Shown here one piece after another: positions 41,051-49,299 of a DNA stretch of 64,000 bases (its first letter is position 1; each line of letters begins with the position of its first letter). The DNA is from Chloroflexota bacterium (GTDB lineage: Bacteria; Chloroflexota; Limnocylindria; Limnocylindrales; CSP1-4). Below the pieces are notes generated by a model. That model was given only the letters and a program-made list of their open reading frames with translations, was not told the DNA's origin and searched no databases. A program made the translations under genes and the position numbers. The DNA lies in contig PLMA01000042.1 in assembly GCA_003141455.1 (NCBI GenBank), positions 1 to 64,000 of the forward strand, given 5' to 3'.

Positions 41051-42750
41051 GGCTCGTCCACGATGGCGCATACGTCCGCCTGATCGGCGAGCGCGGTATG
41101 ACCGCCGAAGTCGTGGCCGCCCAGGCGCGCCTCGTGTTCGGCGCGCAGTCGATCGGCCTGCTGGTCCCATTGGCGGATGTCGGCCGCCGCCAGAATGCAG
41201 GGCCTGCGGGCGACGATGACGGAGAGATCCGAGGCAGCCAGGCGTTCGAGCAGCAGTCGCTCGAACCCATCAGGATCGGCATAGGGGTCGATCACCGTGA
41301 CGCTGCCGATGCCGATGGCCTTTGCCAGGCCCTCTATCGAGAGCTTGCCCGTAGGAGCGTGATCGAGAGTCCGGCCCGTGCCGGGGTGTTCCTGCTGGCC
41401 GGTCATGGCAGTCGTGCCGTTGTCGAGGATCAGGACGACGTGGCCGGTCGGCGGTGGATTGTAGGCCATCTCAACGAGGCCGGAGATCCCGGAGTGGACG
41501 AAGGTGGAGTCGCCGATGACCGAGACGACGCGGCGGGCCTCATCGGGCGGCAGGACGTGGCGCAGCCCCAGGCCCACGCCGATCGAAGCACCCATGGCCA
41601 CGCACGTGTCCATCGCCTCGTACGGCGGCAGGACGCCCAGGGTGTAGCAGCCGATGTCGCCGGCCGCGATGCAGTCGTGCTTGCGGAGCGTGGCGTAGAC
41701 GGTGTGGTACGGGCAGGCCGGGCACAGCTCGGGCGGCCTGCCGCGGGCCGGCGGGTCCTCCGGCGTGGTGTCGCCGGCCAGGATGCGCCGGACGCGGGCG
41801 ACGTCCAGCTCGCCGAAGCGGTACATCTCGAGCTTCGATTCGACGGCGATGCCCGCAGCGCGGAGGGCATCGGCGATGACCGGATCGCCCTCCTCCACCA
41901 CCACGCAACGCTCGACGCCGGCCGCGAATGTGCGAGCCAGCTCGATGGGCAGCGGGTTGACCAGGCCGATCTTCAGGAAGCCCGCCCCGGGCGCCGCCTC
42001 GGCCGCGTGCAGGTAGGCGACGCCCGACGCGGCGATACCGAGCCGCCGATCGCCCGCCTCGACGCGATTGAGCGGTGACGTCTCGCCCCAGGCCGCGATC
42101 TCGGCCAGCTTGGCCCGCAGACGCCGATGCGCCGGACGGGCGTTGGCCGGGATCATTACCCGGCCCGAGATGTCGCGCTCGAAGTGCGGGACGGGGGATG
42201 AGCCGATAGCGGAGGCTGCGGCGGGCCCGTCGGACCCGGCCCCCACCACCGACTTGGAGTGGCAGACGCGGGTGGTCATCCGGAAGAGGACGGGTATCTT
42301 CCACCGTTCGGAGATTTCGACCGCCGTGAAGAAGAAGTCGTAGGCCTCCTGAGAGTCGGACGGCTCTATCATCGGCAGCCCGGCCGCGACGGCGTAGCGT
42401 CGGTTGTCCTGCTCGTTCTGGGAGGAGGCCATCCCCGGATCGTCGGCCGTGACCACGATCAGCGCCGCGGACACGCCCGTGTAGGCCGCTGTGAAGAGAG
42501 GGTCGGCGGCGACGTTGAGGCCGACGTGTTTCATCGTGACCAGGGCCCGGGCGTTGCCGAATGCGGCGCCCAGCCCCACTTCCAGGGCGACCTTCTCGTT
42601 GGGAGCCCACTGGGCCCGGCCGCCGAGGGCGGAGAAAGCCTCGAGGATCTCGGTCGAAGGGGTGCCCGGGTAGCCCGTTCCCAGGGCCACGCCCGCGTGC
42701 AGGGCGGCGAGCGCAACCGCCTCGTCGCCCGACAGGAGCTGTCGATCCAT
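41047..42750 (-). CDS. iorA: Indolepyruvate:ferredoxin oxidoreductase subunit alpha, without a recognisable C-terminal ferredoxin domain
   Basis: LLSGDEAVALAALHAGVALGTGYPGTPSTEILEAF, VGLNVAADPLFTAAYTGV, CPACPYHTVYATL, TPP-site region GDSTFVHSGISGLVEMAYN; start chosen at MDRQ. Confidence 0.88.
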   Translation of the reverse strand: MDRQLLSGDEAVALAALHAGVALGTGYPGTPSTEILEAFSALGGRAQWAPNEKVALEVGLGAAFGNARALVTMKHVGLNVAADPLFTAAYTGVSAALIVVTADDPGMASSQNEQDNRRYAVAAGLPMIEPSDSQEAYDFFFTAVEISERWKIPVLFRMTTRVCHSKSVVGAGSDGPAAASAIGSSPVPHFERDISGRVMIPANARPAHRRLRAKLAEIAAWGETSPLNRVEAGDRRLGIAASGVAYLHAAEAAPGAGFLKIGLVNPLPIELARTFAAGVERCVVVEEGDPVIADALRAAGIAVESKLEMYRFGELDVARVRRILAGDTTPEDPPARGRPPELCPACPYHTVYATLRKHDCIAAGDIGCYTLGVLPPYEAMDTCVAMGASIGVGLGLRHVLPPDEARRVVSVIGDSTFVHSGISGLVEMAYNPPPTGHVVLILDNGTTAMTGQQEHPGTGRTLDHAPTGKLSIEGLAKAIGIGSVTVIDPYADPDGFERLLLERLAASDLSVIVARRPCILAAADIRQWDQQADRLRAEHEARLGGHDFGGHTALADQADVCAIVDEP

Positions 42751-42784
42751 GGTCGCGTCCGTCCTCGATCTACCCGCTACGATC

Positions 42785-42804
42785 CCAGGCCCCGATCGGC
42801 CTGG
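42785..42804. other. Inverted repeat upstream of iorA
   Basis: CCAGGCC-CCGATC-GGCCTGG: 7-bp perfect stem about 35 nt upstream of the iorA start. Confidence 0.3.
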
Positions 42805-42934
42805 ATGATACGGGACGGACGCGCCGAGCGGCCGATGCCGAGGTTCAGCCCATGCCCCGGCAGAGAACGAACGGCCGACGCAGCCCGCCAATCGACGGCG
42901 TCGCCCTTGCGTCAAAGCCTCTGAACGGGCGCCG

Positions 42935-42940
42935 TTGACA
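42935..42940 (+). promoter_or_regulatory. Consensus -35 hexamer upstream of the lacI-family gene
   Basis: TTGACA at 42935-42940; a 17-bp spacer places the -10 region inside the CATGTAA operator cluster, with no good -10 match. Confidence 0.4.
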
Positions 42941-42953
42941 ACGCTGGTATTCT

Positions 42954-42985
42954 CATGTAAGCGGTTCCATGTAACCGGTTACATG
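42954..42985. promoter_or_regulatory. Overlapping pair of LacI-family operators (one perfect 18-bp palindrome, one imperfect)
   Basis: CATGTAACCGGTTACATG (42968-42985) is a perfect palindrome with LacI-type central CG; CATGTAAGCGGTTCCATG (42954-42971) is an imperfect copy sharing CATG. Confidence 0.8.
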
Positions 42986-42996
42986 AGGCTTCCCCG

Positions 42997-44034
42997 ATGG
43001 CCAAGACCGTCACGATCCGCGATGTCGCCCGCCGCGCGGGTGTGAGCATCGCCACCGCCTCACGGGCGCTCAATGGCAGCGAGCAGATGACTGACGCTAC
43101 CCGTAAACGGGTCCTGCAGGTCATGGCCGAGCTGCAATTCACTCCAAGCATCTCAGCCCGGCGTCTCAGCCTGGGTCGGACGATGACGATCACCGTCGTT
43201 ACTTCCTTCCTGACTCGCCCGCAGGCGGTTGAGCGAATCCGCGGGGTGGACGCCGTGCTCAGCGACAGCGAGTTCGACCTCGTCATCTACAACGTTGAGA
43301 CCATCGAGAAGCGCGATCAGTACCTGAGAAGCCTTCCGCTGGCCCAACGGACCGACGGCGTGCTGCTCATCTCGTTGCCCCCGCGACCTGAAGACGTGGC
43401 GCGGCTCGCGTCCGCAGCAGTTCCGGTCGTGGTTGTCGATGTTCACTCCCCATCGCTTGACGTCCTCCCTCGAGTTGTGGGAGACGACGTCGCCGGCGGC
43501 CAGCTTGCCGTTCGGCACCTCGTCGAGCTGGGGCACCGCGAGATTGGATACATCGGCGACGAGTTCGACAACCCGTTCGGCTTCACGTCTAGTCGCGACC
43601 GATTCGCCGGGTATGAGCAAGCCCTCGCCATCGCCGGTCTCCCGCCTCGACCGGACTTGGTAGCTCTGGGCGCTCACAGCCGATACGAAGCCCGCGAGCT
43701 GGCGGTCCGCCTTCTGTCAGGACCGAAACCTCCAACGGCCATCTTCGCGGCCAGCGATACCCAGGCGCTCGGTGTCATCTCGGCCGCGCACGAAGTCGGG
43801 CTCGACGTTCCCGGAGATCTCTCGATAGTCGGCTACGACGACATCGAAGCCGCCGATTACGTAGGCCTGACCACAGTCCGCCAGTGTCTATTCGAGTCCG
43901 GGCGCCTCGGGGCGGAGTTGCTGCTCAAGGAGATAGACCAGCGCTCGGAGGTTCCCCCCCACACCGATTTGCCACCTGACCTTGTAATCCGCGCGACATC
44001 GGCGCCACCGAGGGAGGGCCTGCCTACGGGTTGA
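42997..44034 (+). CDS. LacI-family transcriptional regulator
   Basis: TIRDVARRAGVSIATASRALNGSEQMTDATRKRVLQVMAELQFTPSISARRLS (HTH), PTAIFAASDTQALGVISAAHEVGLDVPGDLSIVGYDDIEAADYVGLTTVRQ. Confidence 0.95.
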   Translation: MAKTVTIRDVARRAGVSIATASRALNGSEQMTDATRKRVLQVMAELQFTPSISARRLSLGRTMTITVVTSFLTRPQAVERIRGVDAVLSDSEFDLVIYNVETIEKRDQYLRSLPLAQRTDGVLLISLPPRPEDVARLASAAVPVVVVDVHSPSLDVLPRVVGDDVAGGQLAVRHLVELGHREIGYIGDEFDNPFGFTSSRDRFAGYEQALAIAGLPPRPDLVALGAHSRYEARELAVRLLSGPKPPTAIFAASDTQALGVISAAHEVGLDVPGDLSIVGYDDIEAADYVGLTTVRQCLFESGRLGAELLLKEIDQRSEVPPHTDLPPDLVIRATSAPPREGLPTG

Positions 44035-44084
44035 CGGACACGGCAAATCGTCTTGGATCCAACTGCCCAAGGAGGAGACGAACA

Positions 44085-45488
44085 GTGTTGCTAGCCTTTA
44101 GCCATTCCCGGAGGGTTCTGGGGGGACTCGCGATTGTGGCGCTCGTCGCCACCGCGTGCAGCGGGTCGGGCTCGACCCCGACCCCGCCACCGGCAACCCC
44201 AACCCCCGCACCCGCCACAACCGTAGCGACCCCCACGCCAGCAGCGTCACCCACGGCCGCTCCGATCACCTGCGGCACGGCCCCCGTCGTGCTCAATGCT
44301 TACTTCGAAACCGGATTTGACATCCCATTTAAGCTCTCCGATGAGTTCACCAAGCAATTCCCGACCGTAACCTGGAAGATCAGCCAGGACCAGTTCACCA
44401 ACCTGACGAACTCGACGCCGCGGCTGCTGGCCTCGGACACCCCGCCGGATCTCATCCGCCTTCCGACGATGATTTCGCTCGTGAAGGACGGGCTCCTCAT
44501 GAACCTGGATAAGTATGTGACAGCGTTTGGCTGGGACAAGTGGCCGGCCTCCGAGCTTCTCCAGGACCGGGTCGCTGCGGACGGCACCCGTGGCTCCGGC
44601 TCCCTGTACGCGGCCGGCTTGAACTACAGCATGACCGGCGTCTTCTACAACAAGAAGCTCGCCGCCCAGATCGGCATGACCACGCCTCCGACGACGGTGG
44701 ACGAATTCGAAGCCCTGCTGGCCAAGGCCAAGGCGGCCGGGCTCCAGCCGATCATGCAGTGGAACGCTTCCGCCAGCGGCGGCGGACTTGCATTCCCGCT
44801 CCAGAACCTCATGGCGGCTTACGGCCCGACCCAGCAGATCAACGACTGGATCTTCCAGAAGAAGGGCACCACCATCGACACCGCCACCAATCTGACGGCG
44901 GCACAGCACCTCGAGACGTGGGTCAAGAACGGGTACTTCCCCAAGGACGTCAACGCCATCGAGTACACGGCCTCGAACAGCCGCTTCACCAAGGGCGAAG
45001 GGGTCTTCACGTTCAACGGCGACTGGGAAAACGCGAGCATGGATAAGAACGCCCCAGGCAACGTCGGGTTCTTTGCGTTCCCCTCTGCCACAGCGGGCGG
45101 CTCACTCGCCGCCATGTCTTCCCCGCTCACGTACGGCATCGCCGCCAAGGCGAAGAATGCCGACTGTGCGGCCTTCTTCCTCAACTGGGTGGCGACCAAC
45201 ACGACCGCCCGCCAGATCAACGTGGCTATCGGCGGCTCCAACCCGGGCGGTCCTTCCGACCTTCCGGTTCCACCGGCTGCTGCCGGCTCCGTGACCAATG
45301 ACTCGCTTGCCGTCGGCGCCCTGGTCTCCAAGGCCAACGGCGGGATGGACTTCATCGCGAACGCGACCGGCTCCATCTTCGCCCAGGGCTGGACGCCCGA
45401 GCTCCAGAAGCTGGTCGGCGGCAAGGAAACCGCTGCCGGCATGCTCAAGGCCGTCCAGGCCGAGTACCTGAAGGAACTCTCCCAGTAA
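44085..45488 (+). CDS. Sugar ABC transporter solute-binding lipoprotein (family 1)
   Basis: Lipobox LVATACSGS with Pro/Thr linker; FEALLAKAKAAGLQPIMQW, FTFNGDWENASMDKNAPGNVGFFAFPSATAGGSLAAMSSPLTYGIAAKAKN. GTG start after AAGGAGGAG. Confidence 0.9.
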   Translation: MLLAFSHSRRVLGGLAIVALVATACSGSGSTPTPPPATPTPAPATTVATPTPAASPTAAPITCGTAPVVLNAYFETGFDIPFKLSDEFTKQFPTVTWKISQDQFTNLTNSTPRLLASDTPPDLIRLPTMISLVKDGLLMNLDKYVTAFGWDKWPASELLQDRVAADGTRGSGSLYAAGLNYSMTGVFYNKKLAAQIGMTTPPTTVDEFEALLAKAKAAGLQPIMQWNASASGGGLAFPLQNLMAAYGPTQQINDWIFQKKGTTIDTATNLTAAQHLETWVKNGYFPKDVNAIEYTASNSRFTKGEGVFTFNGDWENASMDKNAPGNVGFFAFPSATAGGSLAAMSSPLTYGIAAKAKNADCAAFFLNWVATNTTARQINVAIGGSNPGGPSDLPVPPAAAGSVTNDSLAVGALVSKANGGMDFIANATGSIFAQGWTPELQKLVGGKETAAGMLKAVQAEYLKELSQ

Positions 45489-46459
45489 TGAACGCCGCTG
45501 ACGGCTCGATGCCTGAGACCATGATCGATCGACCGGATCCTCAGACCGACCGTCAGCGGCAGTCCCGGCGGGCCCTCCCAAGTCGGAAGGCCCGCCGGGA
45601 ACACCTGCTCGGCTGGCTGTTCGTGCTACCTGCACTCGCGGTATACGCCGTTTTCGTCCTGCTTCCGCTCGCCCTGACGGTGTGGTACTCGCTATTCCGG
45701 TGGGATGGCTTCAACGTCCCCGTGTGGGTCGGTCTGGCCAACTACGAGAACGTGCTCACCGATCCGGACCTGCTCAACACGATCTTCAATGCCTTCCGGC
45801 TCATCTTCTTCTTTAGCTTCATCCCGGTCACTCTCGGGCTCGTAGTAGCCTCCGTAATCCGCCGGAGCGCCACCGGCTCGCTGGGCAACGTCGCCCGGAC
45901 GGTCCTGTTCCTGCCGCAAGTCATCCCGCTCGTAGCGGCCGGCATTGTGTGGAGCGTGGTGCTCTCGCTTTCGGGGATCCTCAACCAGTCTCTGACCGCC
46001 ATTGGGCTCGAGGGCGTCACTCGGGCATGGCTGGGCGATTTCGATACGGCTCTGGCCGCGGTCGGCTTGATCGGTACCTGGGTGCTGCTCGGACTCTGCA
46101 CGGTCCTGCTTCTGACAGGCATGACGAAGATCGATCCCGCGCTGTACGAGGCCGCGAGGATCGACGGCGCCGGGGCCATCCAGGAGTTCCGGGCGATCAC
46201 TGTCCCGGGCCTCCGGCAGGAGATCGGTGTGTGCGTCACCGTCACGGTCATCGCAGCGCTGAGGAGCTTCGACATCGTCTACGTCACCACGGGCGGCGGA
46301 CCGGGGCTGGCGACGATGGTCCCGGGACTCGACATCTATGTGCTTGCTTTCCAGGCACGCGCCGTGGGCGTCGCGTCGGCGCTCGCCGTGGTGCTGATCA
46401 TCCTCATCCTGGTCCTCATCCTTCCGATCCAGTACCTGAGCCGGGAGAAAGGCGCATGA
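45488..46459 (+). CDS. Sugar ABC transporter permease (MalF-like)
   Basis: LFVLPALAVYAVFVLLPLALTVWYSLFRWDGF, WVGLANYENVLTDP, ALYEAARIDGAGAIQEFRAITVPGLRQEI (EAA loop). Confidence 0.92.
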   Translation: MNAADGSMPETMIDRPDPQTDRQRQSRRALPSRKARREHLLGWLFVLPALAVYAVFVLLPLALTVWYSLFRWDGFNVPVWVGLANYENVLTDPDLLNTIFNAFRLIFFFSFIPVTLGLVVASVIRRSATGSLGNVARTVLFLPQVIPLVAAGIVWSVVLSLSGILNQSLTAIGLEGVTRAWLGDFDTALAAVGLIGTWVLLGLCTVLLLTGMTKIDPALYEAARIDGAGAIQEFRAITVPGLRQEIGVCVTVTVIAALRSFDIVYVTTGGGPGLATMVPGLDIYVLAFQARAVGVASALAVVLIILILVLILPIQYLSREKGA

Positions 46460-47280
46460 GGGTCGACCGCCGCGAACTCTACAGCGGCAGGCTTCTGCTG
46501 ATCGTGCTTATGGCCGTCACTATCGTGCCGTTCGTCAGCATGTTCACGACCGCGCTCCACCCCTCCGGGTCCGTCCCTCAGGGGCTCTCCTGGCCTTCAG
46601 ATCCTCAGTGGGGCAACTTCATCACCGCGTTCAACACGGCGAACATGACCACGCTCATGTCCTCGAGCGTCTTCATCGTGCTGCTGACGGTGCCTATCTC
46701 ACTCGTGATCTCGACTATGGCCGGGTTCGCCATCGGGCTGCTGCGTATTCCAGGTGCTTCCTGGCTGCTCCTTCTCTTCGTCTTCGGGCTGACCCTGCCG
46801 TACGAGGGAATCGTGACGCCGCTCTACTACCTCGAGCGTCAGATGGGGATCCTGAACGGCCGCCTGGCGATCGCGCTGCCGCTGACCGCCCTGTATATGC
46901 CCTTCGCGGTGTACTGGATGCGAGCGCACTTCATCACCATGCCGCCCGAGATCAGCGAGGCGGCCCGGGTCGACGGGGCCGGAACGTGGGATCTCTTCTG
47001 GAAGATCCATGTCCCGCTGGCTCGGCCCCCGATCGTGTCGCTCGGGATCCTCATGACGGTCTGGACGTGGAACCAGTTCGTTCTCGCCCTGGTCCTCGTG
47101 GAGGACCCGAACCAGCGGACTGCGGCCGGCATCCTGGCGGCCTTCCAGGGCCACTACGCGACCGACATCCCCTTGCTATGCGCGGGCTCGCTGCTGATCC
47201 TCCTGCCCACCCTTATCGTCTTCGTCGCGTTCCAGCGCCAGGTCATCGCCGCGCTCCTACAGGGATCGGTCAAAGGATGA
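46456..47280 (+). CDS. Sugar ABC transporter permease (MalG-like)
   Basis: FVFGLTLPYEGIVTPLYYLERQMGILNGRLAIALPLTALYMPFAVYWMRAHFITMPPEISEAARVDGAGTWDLFWKIHVPLARP; ATGA overlap with the upstream gene. Confidence 0.92.
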   Translation: MRVDRRELYSGRLLLIVLMAVTIVPFVSMFTTALHPSGSVPQGLSWPSDPQWGNFITAFNTANMTTLMSSSVFIVLLTVPISLVISTMAGFAIGLLRIPGASWLLLLFVFGLTLPYEGIVTPLYYLERQMGILNGRLAIALPLTALYMPFAVYWMRAHFITMPPEISEAARVDGAGTWDLFWKIHVPLARPPIVSLGILMTVWTWNQFVLALVLVEDPNQRTAAGILAAFQGHYATDIPLLCAGSLLILLPTLIVFVAFQRQVIAALLQGSVKG

Positions 47281-47314
47281 GGAGCGCTCTCGTCGACCCC
47301 AAGGGAGCCATGCA

Positions 47315-48520
47315 GTGACAAGCCCCACCGATCGGGTGGTAGAACCTATGCCGGTGCGCGGCGAGGTCGACGATGGGTTCGGCCCCGTGATGGACGTCTT
47401 CGCCCGGAACTTCCGCGAGCGCGGTGATCTCGGCGCAGCCTGCTCCGTATACGTCGCCGGCCAGAACAGAGTGGACGTCTGGGGCGGGATCGCCGACCGG
47501 CGGACGGGGCGGCCTTGGACCGCGGATACGTCGGCTGTCGTCTTCTCGTGCAGCAAGGGCATCCTGGCCATCTGCGCGTACCTGCTGGTCCAGGAGGGTC
47601 GCCTCGATCTCGACGCGCCCGTCGCACGATACTGGCCCGAGTTCGGGCAGGCAGACAAGGAAAGCATTCCGGTCCGCTGGCTGCTCAGCCACCGCGCGGG
47701 TCTGCCGGCGCTCGATGGGGACCTGACGCGCCCCGATGTTCTCGCCTGGGACCCGGTTATACGGGCCATCGAGGTCCAGGCTCCCCGCTGGACTCCGGGA
47801 ACGGCGCACTCCTACCACTCGCTCACGTATGGTTGGCTCATCGGCGAGGTGATCCGCCGGATAACCGGCACCCTGCCCGGCGTCTTCTTCCGCGAGAAGC
47901 TCGGCGATCCATTGCGGCTGCACACCTGGATCGGCCTCCCCGCTTCGGAGCGCGAATCTGTCGCCTGGATGGAGCCGCCGCTCCCTGATGAAGACACCCC
48001 GGCTGTCCGGGCGATTGCGGAGCACCTTGCCGATCCCGTGGTAGTGCGGAGTCTCACGATGGGCGGCGCTTTTGGGTTCCCGATGGAGGGAGGTGTCGTC
48101 GCATTCAACGACCGCGAGCTCCAGGCAGGACAGATCCCGGCTGCCAATGGCATCAGCACCGCGCGTTCGCTCGCCCGCCTTTATGCTGGTTGCGTCTCGG
48201 AGATAGGCGGCCCAAGGATTCTGAGTCGCTCGTCGGTCGACGATGCCATCCGCGTCCAATCGTACGGCCGGCAGTTGTTCGGGCCGCCCGACATGGGTCA
48301 GCGTTGGGGCACAGGATTCTTGCTCAACTCGCCGCCAGCCCGGCCGATGCTGTGTGACCGCAGCTTCGGCCACGACGGCGCGGGCGGCCAGCTGGGGTTC
48401 GCCGACGACGAACACGGCGTAGGCTTCGCCTACCTAAGCAACCAGATGGGTGGGATCGCCGACCAGCGGGCCAACCTACTAACCGCCGCGGTCAGATCAT
48501 GCCTCCGCGACGAGCTGTGA
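47315..48520 (+). CDS. Serine hydrolase, class C beta-lactamase/EstB-like family
   Basis: SxxK motif VVFSCSKGILAICAYLLVQEGRLDLDAPVARYWPEF, YHSLTYGWLIGEVIRRITG, FGHDGAGGQLGFADDEHGVGFAYLSNQM. Confidence 0.88.
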   Translation: MTSPTDRVVEPMPVRGEVDDGFGPVMDVFARNFRERGDLGAACSVYVAGQNRVDVWGGIADRRTGRPWTADTSAVVFSCSKGILAICAYLLVQEGRLDLDAPVARYWPEFGQADKESIPVRWLLSHRAGLPALDGDLTRPDVLAWDPVIRAIEVQAPRWTPGTAHSYHSLTYGWLIGEVIRRITGTLPGVFFREKLGDPLRLHTWIGLPASERESVAWMEPPLPDEDTPAVRAIAEHLADPVVVRSLTMGGAFGFPMEGGVVAFNDRELQAGQIPAANGISTARSLARLYAGCVSEIGGPRILSRSSVDDAIRVQSYGRQLFGPPDMGQRWGTGFLLNSPPARPMLCDRSFGHDGAGGQLGFADDEHGVGFAYLSNQMGGIADQRANLLTAAVRSCLRDEL

Positions 48521-48631
48521 CCGAGGGACACCACACGGGGAGAAGCGCACTGCGACGGTCGACCCGGCCCAGCTCGCGATGCGGCGACCGGAGCACTGGT
48601 CGGCACCGAGGTTCAATCTTGTGGAGGAATT

Positions 48632-49285
48632 GTGAAGGGTGACGTCATCGTCATCGAGAAGCACCACCACCGGGCTGCGGCGGTGATCGTGGCGGCGATG
48701 GAGGCGAAGGCGAACGCAAAGCCGGGTCGCTTTCTTGTCACCGTCGCCGGCGAGTCCGGCTCGGGCAAGTCCGAAACCGCGGCGGCCCTGGCCGAGCGGC
48801 TCCTCGAAGTGGGGCTACGCTCAGCGATCCTTGGTCAGGACGACTACTTCGTCCTTCCGCCCAAGGACAACGACACGAGGCGCCGCCAGGATCCGGACTG
48901 GCTCGGTCCCGATGTAGAGGTGCGATTCGACCTGCTGCAGGCAAACGTGAACGTAGCTCTGGAGGGCGCAGCTTCGATCGACAAGCCCGTCATCGACTAC
49001 GCCGCCAACTCGATGTCGACCGAGTGCCTGAGTCTGGCGAGCGTCAAGGTTGTGATCGTCGAGGGGACCTACGTGTCTCTGTTGCGGCACGTTGACCTGA
49101 GGGTCTTCATCGCTCGAGATCGGCTCGAGACCATGGAGCATCGCAGAAGGCGCAACCGGGGCGGCGAGGCCCGTGACCCCTTCATCGAGGAAGTGCTGTG
49201 CATCGAGCACAAGATAATCGCGGGGCACCAGCACCTGGCGGACATCATCGTGACCCGAGACTACGACGTGATCGAGGCGGGCTGA
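48632..49285 (+). CDS. P-loop kinase, uridine kinase-like fold, substrate unknown
   Basis: Walker A VAGESGSGKSETAAAL, LGQDDYFVLPPKDNDTRRRQDPDWLGPDVEVRFDLL, KVVIVEGTYVSLL, ERRRRNRGGEA-like lid (EHRRRRNRGGEARDPF). Confidence 0.75.
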   Translation: MKGDVIVIEKHHHRAAAVIVAAMEAKANAKPGRFLVTVAGESGSGKSETAAALAERLLEVGLRSAILGQDDYFVLPPKDNDTRRRQDPDWLGPDVEVRFDLLQANVNVALEGAASIDKPVIDYAANSMSTECLSLASVKVVIVEGTYVSLLRHVDLRVFIARDRLETMEHRRRRNRGGEARDPFIEEVLCIEHKIIAGHQHLADIIVTRDYDVIEAG

Positions 49286-49299
49286 GGCGGCTAGAGGCG

